Assembly (NCBI RefSeq): GCF_900100695.1
Contig: NZ_FNCF01000009.1
Location: 1-64,000, forward strand
Direction of reading: 5' to 3'
Origin: Klenkia brasiliensis
Lineage (GTDB): Bacteria > Actinomycetota > Actinomycetes > Mycobacteriales > Geodermatophilaceae
DNA: 64,000 nucleotides
Below the pieces are notes generated by a model. The model searched no databases and was not told where the DNA came from. It worked only from the letters and a program-made list of their open reading frames with translations. Made by a program: the position numbers and the translations under genes. Within the stretch, counting starts at the first letter, position 1. Each line of letters opens with the position of its first letter. Below, one piece after another: positions 1-8,242 of this stretch.

Positions 1-336
<336 letters not shown>

Positions 337-463
337 AACAAAAACACGTCCTGAAACACAAGCGTGTCTCGCGTCCACTGTGCGGTTCTGAAAGAACCGA
401 ACACCCCCCAACACCCCAGCCTCCAGGGCTGCGTGGTGGTGGGGTCCGGTCAACTTTCACAGC

Positions 464-582
464 GTTACGGCGGTCATGGCGAGAGGGAAACGCCCGGTCT
501 CATTCCGAACCCGGAAGCTAAGCCTCTCAGCGCCGATGGTACTGCCCGGGGGACCGGGTGGGAGAGTAGGACACCGCCGGAC
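464..582 (+). rRNA. rrf: 5S ribosomal RNA
   Basis: A complete 5S rRNA gene of about 118 nt. The 5' side GTTACGGCGGTCATGGCG pairs with the 3' side near 565-580, and the internal CGAACCCGGAAGCTAAG loop and GATGGTACTGC segment are diagnostic. It is the last gene of the rRNA operon and is followed at once by a strong terminator hairpin. The ends are good to within about 2 nt. Confidence 0.93.
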
Positions 583-589
583 ACCATTC

Positions 590-628
590 CCAGAACGGGG
601 TCACAGCACAGCTGTGACCCCGTTCTGG
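590..628 (+). terminator. rRNA operon terminator hairpin
   Basis: A perfect 17-bp inverted repeat (590-606 with 612-628) with a 5-nt loop lies 7 bp after the 5S gene. There is no U-tract, which is normal for very GC-rich actinobacteria. It should end the rRNA transcript. It may also act on the minus-strand GNAT/DUF2461 operon, which ends at 679. Confidence 0.85.
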
Positions 629-644
629 CGTTCCCGGGATAATC

Positions 645-679
645 GCCCGGGCACCTCTGACAATTGCCCGGGCACCTCT
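645..679. repeat. two-copy tandem repeat, 21-bp period
   Basis: The 14-mer GCCCGGGCACCTCT occurs at 645-658 and again at 666-679, 21 bp apart, each preceded by AAT(C/T). Each copy contains the palindrome GCCCGGGC. The second copy overlaps the stop codon of the minus-strand DUF2461 gene. Function unknown. Confidence 0.6.
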
Positions 680-1344
680 CAGCGCCGGCGGTCGGGCGGG
701 GCGGTCGTCGCCCCCACGTTGTCCGCGAGCCACTGGTTGAGCGGCACCAGCGCCCGCCACGTTGTCCGGACGCGCTCGACGACCTCGCGGCTGTCCAGCC
801 AGTCCTCGGGCGTCCAGTGCCGGCCGCCGTGGATGGAGCGGTGACGCAACAGCTGAGCCCGCGGGTGGTCGGCGTCGTAGCCGCGCGGGGTCCGCGTCAG
901 CCGGTGGCCGTCGAGGTCGATGCCCGCGGCGACCAGGTCGTCGGCGACCGTCTGCAGGCGCGGGCCCTGCACGTCGTCGTCCACGGCGCGGCGGTAGCGC
1001 TCGACCTGGTCGGGCTGCATCCGCCAGCTCCCCCCGGCCACCCGCAGGCCGTCAGCGGAGACCTCCACGTACCAGGCCCCGACACCGGCGCCGTCGTGCC
1101 TCAGCACGGCGCCCTGGTGGGCCTTGTAGGGCGTCTTGTCCTTGGCGAACCGCACGTCCCGGTGGGGCCGGAACAGCTTGGCCGGACCGAACTCCGGCGT
1201 CAGCTCCGCCACCAGGGCCTGCATCGGTGCCCGCACGTGGTCCTCGTAGGCGCTCTTGTGCTCGGTCCAGTAGGACTTGCTGTTGTCCGCCTCGAGGCCC
1301 TCGTAGAAGACCAGCCCCTCGTCGGGGAAGCCCGTGAAGCTCAT
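679..1344 (-). CDS. DUF2461 family protein
   Basis: A 221-aa protein of the DUF2461/TIGR02453 family, whose biochemical role is unknown. The family signature is clear: the opening FTGFPDEGLVFYEGLEADN-like segment, the RDVRFAKDKTPYKAH block (about residues 62-76) and the central AWYVEVSADGLRVAGGSW stretch. The start ATG at 1344 is chosen because the homologous region begins there; an upstream in-frame extension would run through the acetyltransferase gene. Its ATG overlaps the stop of the upstream GNAT gene by 4 bp, so the two are translationally coupled. No signal peptide or membrane segment is seen. Confidence 0.9.
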   Translation of the reverse strand: MSFTGFPDEGLVFYEGLEADNSKSYWTEHKSAYEDHVRAPMQALVAELTPEFGPAKLFRPHRDVRFAKDKTPYKAHQGAVLRHDGAGVGAWYVEVSADGLRVAGGSWRMQPDQVERYRRAVDDDVQGPRLQTVADDLVAAGIDLDGHRLTRTPRGYDADHPRAQLLRHRSIHGGRHWTPEDWLDSREVVERVRTTWRALVPLNQWLADNVGATTAPPDRRR

Positions 1345-1913
1345 CCCGGCCCTTCGTCGTCGCCCAGCAGCACGTGCCACCGGTGCTCGTGGATGGTGGT
1401 GGTGCCGGCGTCCAGCGTCCGGGACCAGCCGTCGGGTGCCCAGCCCGCCGACTCGAGGAAACCCGAGGTGACCGGGTCCTCGCGGGGCACCCACATCTGC
1501 AGCCGGCGCACGCCGGTCGGGCCGAGCAGGTCGACGGCTGCGGCGACCAGCCGGCTGCCGTGCCCACGCCGGCCCCACCGGGGCTCCACCAGCAGCGCCG
1601 TCACCTCGGCCGAGGGACCCTCGGGCGAGGCCGGGTCCTCCGCGGTGACCTCGGGCGGCCCGTAGGCCAGGAAGCCGACGGTCGTGCCGGCCTCCTGGGC
1701 GACCAGCACCCCGTGCGCGGGGGTCGGGGGGCCGGTCAGCGACGACGCCCACCCGGCGGTGACGGCGTCGTCGTCCCAGTCGTCGAGCACCGCCGCCGGC
1801 AGCAGTGCGAGGTAGGCGGTGCGCCAGGCGATGCGCTGCACCCGGGCGATGTCGCCCGCGTCGGCGGGCACCGCCGGCCGGACCGAGGACTCCGCGCGAC
1901 CCGTCAGCTGCAC
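1341..1913 (-). CDS. GNAT family N-acetyltransferase
   Basis: A 190-aa cytoplasmic protein with a GCN5-related acetyltransferase fold. The N-terminal VRPAVPADAGDIARVQRIAWR segment is the usual beta1-alpha1 region. The segment EVTALLVEPRWGRRGHGSRL (about residues 102-121) contains the acetyl-CoA binding motif (R/Q-x-x-G-x-G/A, here RRGHGS). The acceptor substrate cannot be told from the sequence. It is the first gene of a two-gene operon with the DUF2461 gene and is transcribed divergently from the AlkX-type glycosylase 59 bp away. Confidence 0.88.
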   Translation of the reverse strand: MQLTGRAESSVRPAVPADAGDIARVQRIAWRTAYLALLPAAVLDDWDDDAVTAGWASSLTGPPTPAHGVLVAQEAGTTVGFLAYGPPEVTAEDPASPEGPSAEVTALLVEPRWGRRGHGSRLVAAAVDLLGPTGVRRLQMWVPREDPVTSGFLESAGWAPDGWSRTLDAGTTTIHEHRWHVLLGDDEGPG

Positions 1914-1943
1914 CGTGCCTCCACGGGCTGCACCCTAGGCGCG

Positions 1944-1966
1944 CTGTCGGAGGGCCGGTGCAGGAT
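1944..1966 (+). promoter_or_regulatory. RecA-NDp/PafBC-like promoter of the AlkX gene
   Basis: CTGTCGGAG (1944-1952), exactly 8 nt, then the -10 CAGGAT (1961-1966), then 6 nt and GTG. The layout matches the mycobacterial DNA-damage promoter TTGTCRGTG-N8-TANNNT, with the TGTCGG core intact but the first base, the last bases and the -10 T not matching. This is a candidate promoter seen by pattern only. Confidence 0.5.
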
Positions 1967-1972
1967 CGCCCC

Positions 1973-3187
1973 GTGCACTCCCTGCCCCCCGTCGACCGGA
2001 TCCCGGCCCCGCTGGCCCGGCGGATCGCGCTGGCCGCCCAGGGGCTGGCCGACGGCCGTCCGTCGGGGGTCGTCGGGACCCGGCAGCTGCGCGGCCTGGT
2101 CGACCGGCTGGGCGTGGTGCAGATCGACTCGGTGAACGTGCTGTCCCGCTCGCACTACCTGCCCGCCTTCAGCCGGCTCGGTCCCTACCGCCACGCCGAC
2201 CTGGACCGGCTGCACCACCCGCGGCACGACGTGTTCGAGTACTGGGCGCACGAGGCGTCCTACCTGCCGGTGCGGCTGCAGCCGTGCCTGCGCTGGCGGA
2301 TGGCCGCGGCGCAGCAGCACGCCTGGGGCTCGATGCTCCGGGTGCAGCGCGAGCGCCCCGAGTACGTCGCCGCCCTGCTGGACCGGGTCCGCGACGGTGG
2401 TCCGCTGCGGGCCGGCGAGCTGGGGGAGCAGCGACCCAGCACGCCCGGCCAGATGTGGAACTGGCACCCCGGCAAGGCGGCGCTGGAGTACCTGTTCTAC
2501 GTCGGCGCGCTCACCGCCCGGTCCCGCACCGCCGGCTTCGAGCGGGTGTACGACCTCACCGAACGGGTGCTGCCGGCCGCGGTGGTCACCGCAGCGACGC
2601 CGTCCCGGCCGGACGCCGTCCGCGAGCTCGTGCGCACGGCGTCCCGGGCGCTCGGGGTGGCCACCGAGACCGACCTGCGCGACTACTTCCGGCTGCCGGT
2701 CGCCGACGCCCGCACCGCCGTCGCGGAGCTGGCCGAGGCCGGGGAGCTGCTGCCCGTGGAGGTGCAGGGGTGGGACCGCCTGGCCTGGCTCGACCCCGCC
2801 GCGCGGCGGCCGCGGTGGGCGCGGGCCCGGGCGCTGCTGTCGCCCTTCGACTCGCTGGTCTGGGAACGCCCGCGGGTGGAGCGGCTGTTCGGCTTCCGCT
2901 ACCGGCTGGAGATCTACACCCCGGCCGCGCAGCGGGTGCACGGCTACTACGTGCTGCCCTTCCTGCTCGGTGACCGGCTGGTCGCCCGGGTCGACCTCAA
3001 GGCCGACCGGCAGGCCGGCGTCCTGCGGGTGCAGGCCGCGCACGGCGAGGCACCGCAACCCGACCCGGAGGTGGCCGGCGAGCTCGCGGCCGAGCTCGAG
3101 CTGCTCGCCGGCTGGCTGGGCCTGTCCGGGGTGCAGGTGGCCGACCGCGGCGACCTGGCACCCCTGCTGACCGCGGCGGTCGGCTGA
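1973..3187 (+). CDS. winged-helix DNA glycosylase, YcaQ/AlkX type
   Basis: A 404-aa protein of the HTH_42 family (YcaQ/AlkX, AlkZ). Characterised members are DNA glycosylases that unhook interstrand crosslinks or remove bulky alkyl-purines. The catalytic Q-hydrophobic-D motif is at residues 50-52 (QID), the form reported for YcaQ/AlkX rather than the QxQ form of AlkZ. It is followed by SRSHYLPAFSRLGPY, a FEYWAHEASYLPV block and WHPGKAALEYLF, all typical. The GTG start at 1973 is chosen because homology begins just after it and it sits 6 nt behind a -10 hexamer (CAGGAT). The gene converges on the DUF4097 gene with no gap between stop codons. The upstream promoter resembles DNA-damage promoters. 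Confidence 0.87.
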   Translation: MHSLPPVDRIPAPLARRIALAAQGLADGRPSGVVGTRQLRGLVDRLGVVQIDSVNVLSRSHYLPAFSRLGPYRHADLDRLHHPRHDVFEYWAHEASYLPVRLQPCLRWRMAAAQQHAWGSMLRVQRERPEYVAALLDRVRDGGPLRAGELGEQRPSTPGQMWNWHPGKAALEYLFYVGALTARSRTAGFERVYDLTERVLPAAVVTAATPSRPDAVRELVRTASRALGVATETDLRDYFRLPVADARTAVAELAEAGELLPVEVQGWDRLAWLDPAARRPRWARARALLSPFDSLVWERPRVERLFGFRYRLEIYTPAAQRVHGYYVLPFLLGDRLVARVDLKADRQAGVLRVQAAHGEAPQPDPEVAGELAAELELLAGWLGLSGVQVADRGDLAPLLTAAVG

Positions 3188-4009
3188 TCACCCCGCCCGG
3201 CGCAGCCGCAGGTCGCCGGACACCGAACGCATCCGCACGGTCAGCGCCGCGGCGCCGTCCCCGGCCTCCGTGTCGGCGTCGTCGTGCGAGAGCTGGGAGT
3301 CCAGCCGTCCGCTGACCGTCTGCAGGTCCAGCCAGAGCCGCAGCCCCGGGGCGACGGCGACGGTGGCGTCGCCGGACACGGTCCGCAGCGCCACCTCGCC
3401 GGAGTCCACCCGGCCCACCACGACGTCGGCGGAGGCGCTGGTGACCTCGACGTCGCCGCCGACCGGGCCGAGCCGGACGTCGCCGGAGGCGGTGGTGACC
3501 GTGACCGAGCCGGTCACCGCGTCCAGCCGGACGTCGCCGGACGCCGACCGGACGACCGCGTCCCCGCCCACGGAACCCACGTGCACGTCCCCGCTGGCGG
3601 TGCGGACGGCGAGCCCGGCGCACGCCTCGACGCGCACGTCGCCGCTGGCGCCGGCCACCTCCACGTCGCCCCACGGGCCCCGGACGGTGGCGCCCGCCGA
3701 GGCCACCGAGACCCCCAGCGGGCAGCCGGCCGGCAGCACCGCGGTGACGGCGAACCGGGGGCTGGAGAGCAGGCGCGAGGCCGGCACGGTGACCAGCAGT
3801 CGCGCGGGGGCGCCGTCCGCGCTGCCGGGCAGGTGCTGCACGACCACGTCGGCGAGGGCCTTCTCGGCGGCCCCGTTGAGCGCCTCGACGTCGACGGTGA
3901 TCTCGGTGGTGCCCTCGACGGCGGTCACCAGGACCGAGCCGGTCGGGTTGCGCACCTCCACGGCGGGTGCGGGGCCGGTGACGGCGAAGGTCTCGCGGCG
4001 GACGGTCAC
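3188..4009 (-). CDS. DUF4097 beta-strand repeat protein
   Basis: A 273-aa protein of the DUF4097 (putative adhesin) family. It is built of repeated short beta strands with the recurring motif (A/T)SGDVxV/L: SGDVRV, SGDVHV, SGDVRL, SADVVV, SGDATV and SGDLRL can be seen between residues of about 125 and 270, which suggests a beta-solenoid. There is no signal peptide or membrane span, so secretion is not supported and the adhesin label should not be taken literally. It is the last gene of an operon with a ribbon-helix-helix protein 16 bp upstream. This pairing recurs widely in actinobacteria, but I know of no tested function. Confidence 0.85.
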   Translation of the reverse strand: MTVRRETFAVTGPAPAVEVRNPTGSVLVTAVEGTTEITVDVEALNGAAEKALADVVVQHLPGSADGAPARLLVTVPASRLLSSPRFAVTAVLPAGCPLGVSVASAGATVRGPWGDVEVAGASGDVRVEACAGLAVRTASGDVHVGSVGGDAVVRSASGDVRLDAVTGSVTVTTASGDVRLGPVGGDVEVTSASADVVVGRVDSGEVALRTVSGDATVAVAPGLRLWLDLQTVSGRLDSQLSHDDADTEAGDGAAALTVRMRSVSGDLRLRRAG

Positions 4010-4025
4010 GGGTGTGCTCCTCGGG

Positions 4026-4508
4026 TCAGCTGCGGGCCCAGCCGCTCATCCGGCGGCCGGGCCCCGAGCGCGGGGCGGTGGGTGGTGCTGCCTGCAGGCC
4101 GGTGGCGACGGCGCGCACCAGCCAGGTGTTGAGGGAGACGCCGGCGGCGGCGGCCGCGGCGTCGGCGCGGGTCTTGAGCGACTCCGGCAGCCGTAGGCTG
4201 ATCCGGGCCACCGCCTCGTCGTCGTCGGCGGGGGCGGCGGGGCCGGTCGGTGCCGCGGCGGGCGCGGCGGAGCGGGTGACCACGACCTCGGGGTCGCGGC
4301 CGCGGACGACGACGTCGACCGCGGTGTCCTCGAGCGCGGTGGTGACCTCGGCCGCCATCGCGGCCAGGGCGTCGGTGAGGGCGAGCCGGACGGCGGGCTC
4401 GAGGGTGTCGGCGAGCAGGCCGGCGGTGGCCTGGGTCTGCTCGGTGCCGGCCGCCGCGGTGGCGCGCAGGTGCGCGCGGAGCGCGTCGACGTACTGGCTG
4501 AGGTCCAT
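4026..4508 (-). CDS. ribbon-helix-helix (HicB/Arc-like) DNA-binding protein
   Basis: A 160-aa protein. Residues of about 101-139 ([20 protein letters not shown] and following, then [12 protein letters not shown]) form a ribbon-helix-helix domain like the C-terminal part of HicB-type antitoxins. Residues 1-75 form an alpha-helical N-terminal region with a short [14 protein letters not shown] strand pair, linked by an Ala/Pro-rich segment. No HicA-like toxin lies nearby, so a toxin-antitoxin role is unsupported; a transcriptional regulator of its own operon is more likely. The operon promoter carries a perfect 12-bp palindrome between -35 and -10. The N-terminus resembles that of the 44-aa protein encoded just upstream. 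Confidence 0.82.
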   Translation of the reverse strand: MDLSQYVDALRAHLRATAAAGTEQTQATAGLLADTLEPAVRLALTDALAAMAAEVTTALEDTAVDVVVRGRDPEVVVTRSAAPAAAPTGPAAPADDDEAVARISLRLPESLKTRADAAAAAAGVSLNTWLVRAVATGLQAAPPTAPRSGPGRRMSGWARS

Positions 4509-4524
4509 GCGGAGATCCTGCGGG

Positions 4525-4659
4525 TCAGCCCGACCGGTGGCGGGTGGTGGGGCGGCGTCGCCAGGGCGAGAGCAGGCGGGCGACGTCGCGGTCGTGGGTG
4601 CGGGTGGGCCGCCGGCCGAGCTGGCTGCGCAGCTCCTCGACGTAGGGGTCGAAGGTCAT
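4525..4659 (-). CDS. small 44-aa protein at the head of the RHH-DUF4097 operon
   Basis: A short open frame starting ATG at 4659 and ending TGA at 4525. The N-terminus [14 protein letters not shown] resembles [14 protein letters not shown] of the next gene (6 of 14 identical, same spacing of YV and LR). The rest is Arg/Thr-rich ([14 protein letters not shown]). A good promoter sits directly in front: -10 CACAGT 6 nt before the ATG and -35 TTGCCA 17 bp further. It may be a leaderless small protein or a truncated relic of a duplicated RHH N-terminus. It has 16 bp to the next gene, so it is in the operon. Function unknown. Confidence 0.6.
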   Translation of the reverse strand: MTFDPYVEELRSQLGRRPTRTHDRDVARLLSPWRRRPTTRHRSG

Positions 4660-4665
4660 GGCACC

Positions 4666-4694
4666 ACTGTGACACCATCATGACGTCATGGCAA
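4666..4694 (-). promoter_or_regulatory. promoter and palindromic operator of the RHH-DUF4097 operon
   Basis: On the minus strand TTGCCA (4694-4689), 17 bp, CACAGT (4671-4666), then 6 nt to the ATG at 4659. The perfect 12-bp palindrome CATGACGTCATG (4679-4690) fills the -35 end and spacer, and an outer GACACC ... GGTGTC pair (4671-4676, 4704-4709) flanks it. This geometry suits repression by the ribbon-helix-helix protein encoded in the operon. Confidence 0.6.
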
Positions 4695-4736
4695 CACCAC
4701 GACGGTGTCGCCGCGTCGGCCGTAGGCTCGGGGACC

Positions 4737-5489
4737 GTGCCCGACATCGCGCCGCTGACGGTCCAGGTCGTCGCCCAGACGCAGTTCACGCCGCCGCCCG
4801 ACGTCCCCTGGGCCACCGACGCCGAGGGCGGCCAGGCGCTGGCCGAGTTCGCCGGCCGGGCCTGCTACCAGTCCTGGGACAAGCCGAACCCGGCCACCGC
4901 CACCAACGCCGGCTACCTCCGGCACATCCTCGAGGTGGGCCACCTGTCGGTCCTGGAGCACGGGTCGGTGTCGGTGTACCTGACCGGGGTCTCCCGCTCG
5001 CTGACCCACGAGCTGGTCCGGCACCGGCACTTCTCCTTCAGCCAGCTGTCGCAGCGGTACGTGCCCGAGGGCGACGCCGCCTTCGTCGAGCCCGAGGTCA
5101 TCGCCGACGACCCCGAGCTGCACCAGCTGTTCACCGACGCCGTGGAGAGCTCGCGGCTGGCCTACTCCGCGCTGCTGGCCGGGCTGGAGGCGCGCTTCGC
5201 CGACGTCCCCAACGCCACCCTGCGCCGCAAGCAGGCCCGGCAGGCCGCCCGCGCGGTGCTGCCCAACGCCACCGAGACCCGCATCGTGGTCACCGGCAAC
5301 TACCGCGCCTGGCGGCACTTCGTGGCCATGCGGGCCAGCGAGCACGCCGACGTGGAGATCCGCGACCTCGCCGTGCGGTGCCTGGAGGAGCTGCAGCGGG
5401 TCGCCGGCAACGTCTTCGGCGACTTCCGGATCAGCACGCTGCCCGACGGGTCGAGGGTCGCGGCCAGCCCGCTCGTCGGCGAGGGCTGA
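4737..5489 (+). CDS. thyX: FAD-dependent thymidylate synthase ThyX
   Basis: A 250-aa flavin-dependent thymidylate synthase that makes dTMP from dUMP using methylene-tetrahydrofolate, FAD and NADPH. The ThyX signature [13 protein letters not shown] lies at residues 95-107. The N-terminal [17 protein letters not shown] block (68-84) and the C-terminal [19 protein letters not shown] segment are also typical. GTG 4737 is chosen because it lies 8 nt after a -10 hexamer TAGGCT (4723-4728) and homology starts shortly after. dapA and the RNase J gene follow, the same order as in mycobacteria. It is divergent from the RHH-DUF4097 operon. Confidence 0.96.
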   Translation: MPDIAPLTVQVVAQTQFTPPPDVPWATDAEGGQALAEFAGRACYQSWDKPNPATATNAGYLRHILEVGHLSVLEHGSVSVYLTGVSRSLTHELVRHRHFSFSQLSQRYVPEGDAAFVEPEVIADDPELHQLFTDAVESSRLAYSALLAGLEARFADVPNATLRRKQARQAARAVLPNATETRIVVTGNYRAWRHFVAMRASEHADVEIRDLAVRCLEELQRVAGNVFGDFRISTLPDGSRVAASPLVGEG

Positions 5490-5539
5490 GCCCGGCGGGG
5501 CCACCGCGGGGCCCGGTGGCGCTGGGTAGGTTGGCGGTC

Positions 5540-6448
5540 ATGAGCACGCGCGCCACCGACCCCGCCCGTCCCTTCGGCCGGGTGCTCACCGCGATGGTCA
5601 CCCCGCTCACCGAGGACGGGTCGGTCGACCTGGCCGGCGCGCAGGAGCTGGCTGCCCACCTGGTCGACCGCGGCCGGCACGACGGCCTGGTGGTCAACGG
5701 GACGACGGGGGAGTCGCCCACCGTCTCCGACACCGAGCAGGTCGAGGTGCTGCGCGCGGTGCTCGACGCCGTGGGCGACCGCGCCGTGGTGGTGGCCGGG
5801 GCCGGCACCAACGACACCGCGCACTCCATCGAGAAGGCGCAGGCGGCGGAGCGGGCCGGCGCGCACGGCCTGCTGGTCGTCACGCCGTACTACAACCGGC
5901 CCACCCAGCGCGGCCTGCTCGCCCACTTCGGTGCCGTCGCCGACGCGACCGAGCTGCCGGTGATGCTCTACGACATCCCCCCGCGCTCGCAGGTGCCGAT
6001 CGCCGTGGACACCCTGGTCCAGCTGGCCGAGCACCCGCGGATCGTCGCGGTCAAGGACGCCAAGGGGAACCTCAACGACGTCTCGTGGACCCTGGCCCGC
6101 ACCGACCTGGCCTACTACAGCGGCGACGACGTCCTCAACCTCGCGCTGCTGGCGATCGGCGCGGTCGGGGTGGTCAGCGTCGTCGGCCACGTGGTGGGCC
6201 CGCAGCTGGCCGACCTGGTCGCCGCGGTCGAGGCCGGCGACCTGCCCCGCGCGCGAGCGGTCAACGACGCACTGCTGCCGGTGTACGCCGGGATCATGGG
6301 CGGCGGCCAGGGCGCCATGATGGTCAAGGCGGCACTGCGGGCGCTGGGCCTGCCGGCCGGGCCGACCCGCCCGCCGCTGGTCGACGCCACCGCCGAGGAG
6401 GTCGCCCAGTTGCGCCGCGACCTCGAGGCCGGGGGCGTCGCGCTGTGA
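5540..6448 (+). CDS. dapA: 4-hydroxy-tetrahydrodipicolinate synthase
   Basis: A 302-aa DapA that condenses pyruvate with aspartate semialdehyde, the first committed step of lysine and diaminopimelate synthesis. Visible signatures are GLVVNGTTGESPT near the N-terminus, the catalytic tyrosine in TPYYNRPTQRG, and the Schiff-base lysine in IVAVKDAKG. ATG 5540 lies 7 nt after a TAGGTT -10 hexamer (5527-5532), so the transcript is probably leaderless. Its stop overlaps the GTG of the RNase J gene (GTGA), so the two are coupled. dapF, later in the same pathway, is at 49.1 kb. Confidence 0.96.
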   Translation: MSTRATDPARPFGRVLTAMVTPLTEDGSVDLAGAQELAAHLVDRGRHDGLVVNGTTGESPTVSDTEQVEVLRAVLDAVGDRAVVVAGAGTNDTAHSIEKAQAAERAGAHGLLVVTPYYNRPTQRGLLAHFGAVADATELPVMLYDIPPRSQVPIAVDTLVQLAEHPRIVAVKDAKGNLNDVSWTLARTDLAYYSGDDVLNLALLAIGAVGVVSVVGHVVGPQLADLVAAVEAGDLPRARAVNDALLPVYAGIMGGGQGAMMVKAALRALGLPAGPTRPPLVDATAEEVAQLRRDLEAGGVAL

Positions 6449-8124
6449 TCGGCCAGCTGGCCGCACCCCCGCCGCTGCCCGCGGGCGGGCTGCGGGTGGT
6501 CGCGCTCGGCGGGCTGGGCGAGATCGGCCGCAACATGGCCGTGCTGGAGTTCGACGGCCGGCTGCTGGTCATCGACTGCGGGGTGCTCTTCCCCGAGGCC
6601 GAGCAGCCCGGGGTGGACCTGATCCTGCCCGACTTCTCGGTGATCGAGGACCGGCTGGACGACGTCGAGGCCGTCGTCCTGACCCACGGGCACGAGGACC
6701 ACATCGGCGCGGTGCCCTACCTGCTGCGGCTGCGCCCGGGCATCCCGCTGGTCGGGTCCCGGTTCACCCTCGCGCTGGTCGCGGCCAAGCTGCGCGAGCA
6801 CCGGATCGTGCCCGAGCTCGCCGAGGTGGCCGCAGGCGACACCCACCGCGCCGGGCCCTTCGAGCTCGAGTTCGTCTGCGTCAACCACTCCATCCCCGAC
6901 GCGCTCGCCGTCGCGGTGCACACCCCCGCCGGCACCCTGGTGCACACCGGCGACTTCAAGATGGACCAGCTGCCCCTGGACGGGAAGCTCACCGACCTCG
7001 GTGCCTTCGCCCGGCTCGGCGCGGCCGGCATCGACCTGCTGCTCGCCGACTCCACCAACGCCGAGGTGCCCGGGTTCGTCACCAGCGAGCGGTCCATCGG
7101 CCCGGTGCTGGACTCCGTGTTCGCCGGCGCCCGGCAGCGGCTGATCGTGTCCAGCTTCGCCAGCCACGTGCACCGCATCCAGCAGGTCCTGGACTGCGCG
7201 GCCGCGCACGGCCGCCGGGTGGCGCTCGTGGGCCGGTCGATGGTCCGGAACATGGGCGTCGCGCAGGAGCTGGGCCTGCTGCACGTCCCGCCCGGGCTGA
7301 TGGTGACCCTGGACGAGGCGACGGCGATGCCGCCCGAGCAGGTCGTGCTGGTCAGCACCGGGTCGCAGGGCGAGCCGCTGAGCGCGCTGGGCCGGATGGC
7401 GGCGGGCACCCACGCGCACGTGACGGTCACCCCCGGCGACACCGTCGTGCTGGCCAGCTCGCTGGTACCGGGCAACGAGACCGCGGTCTACAAGGTCATC
7501 AACGGCCTGGCCCGCCTCGGTGCCACGGTGGTGCACAAGGAGACCGCCCGGGTGCACGTCTCCGGGCACGCCCCCGCCGGTGAGCTGCGGCTGCTGCTGC
7601 AGGTCACCCGGCCCAGGCACCTGCTGCCGGTGCACGGCGAGTGGCGGCACCTGCGCGCGCACGCCGCCATCGCCGCCGAGGTCGGGCTCGCGCCCGAGCA
7701 GGTGCTGCTGGCCGAGGACGGCGTCGTGGTCGACCTGGTGGACGGCGTCGCATCGGTGGTGGGGGCGGTGCCGATCGGCAACGTCTACGTCGACGGCCTC
7801 GTCGTCGGCGACGTGGGGGAGGAGTCGCTGCAGGCCCGGCGCATCCTCGGCGACGAGGGCTTCGTGGCGCTGACGGTGGTCGTCGAGCCGGCCACCGGCA
7901 CCGTCGTCGCGCCGGTGCACCTGTCCTCGCGCGGGTTCTCCGACGACCCCGAGGTGTTCGCGCCCGTCGTGGCCCTGGTCGAGGAGGCGCTGCGCAGCAC
8001 GCTGGAGCAGGGCCCCGTCGACTCCCACCGGCTGGCCCAGGTGGTGCGCCGGACGGTGGGGAAGTGGGTGTCGGACACCCACCGGCGCCGTCCCATGATC
8101 ATCCCCACCGTCCTCGAGGTCTGA
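6445..8124 (+). CDS. rnj: ribonuclease J
   Basis: A 559-aa metallo-beta-lactamase/beta-CASP ribonuclease that processes and degrades RNA with 5'-exonuclease and endonuclease activity. The zinc motif HGHEDHIG is at residues 81-88. Further metal ligands are in the HTGDFKMD segment, and the beta-CASP region has ASHVHRIQQ and STGSQGEPLSAL. The C-terminal beta-sheet domain ends in RRPMIIPTVLEV. The GTG start overlaps the dapA stop. Order dapA-rnj and then ftsK matches other actinobacteria. Confidence 0.95.
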   Translation: MIGQLAAPPPLPAGGLRVVALGGLGEIGRNMAVLEFDGRLLVIDCGVLFPEAEQPGVDLILPDFSVIEDRLDDVEAVVLTHGHEDHIGAVPYLLRLRPGIPLVGSRFTLALVAAKLREHRIVPELAEVAAGDTHRAGPFELEFVCVNHSIPDALAVAVHTPAGTLVHTGDFKMDQLPLDGKLTDLGAFARLGAAGIDLLLADSTNAEVPGFVTSERSIGPVLDSVFAGARQRLIVSSFASHVHRIQQVLDCAAAHGRRVALVGRSMVRNMGVAQELGLLHVPPGLMVTLDEATAMPPEQVVLVSTGSQGEPLSALGRMAAGTHAHVTVTPGDTVVLASSLVPGNETAVYKVINGLARLGATVVHKETARVHVSGHAPAGELRLLLQVTRPRHLLPVHGEWRHLRAHAAIAAEVGLAPEQVLLAEDGVVVDLVDGVASVVGAVPIGNVYVDGLVVGDVGEESLQARRILGDEGFVALTVVVEPATGTVVAPVHLSSRGFSDDPEVFAPVVALVEEALRSTLEQGPVDSHRLAQVVRRTVGKWVSDTHRRRPMIIPTVLEV

Positions 8125-8242
8125 GCACACCGTCGCGCTCCGCGCTCCCACCGCGGCCGCGTGCCCGGTCCCGGGGCGGTGAGCCCGCAGGTGCGGCGCC
8201 GGCGGGAGGACTCCGTCCCCCGCACCGGCGTCGCACGCGTGC

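Noticed and set aside
3270-3680. CRISPR-like periodicity in the DUF4097 gene
   Set aside because: The repeats are in-frame codons of the SGDV beta-strand motif, not identical spaced repeats.
4026-4659. A HicAB-type toxin-antitoxin system
   Set aside because: The RHH domain is HicB-like, but there is no HicA-like or other toxin gene next to it, and the partner DUF4097 protein has no toxin features.
4679-4690. CATGACGTCATG read as a eukaryotic CRE-like site
   Set aside because: The match to TGACGTCA has no meaning in a bacterium; a ribbon-helix-helix operator is the better reading.
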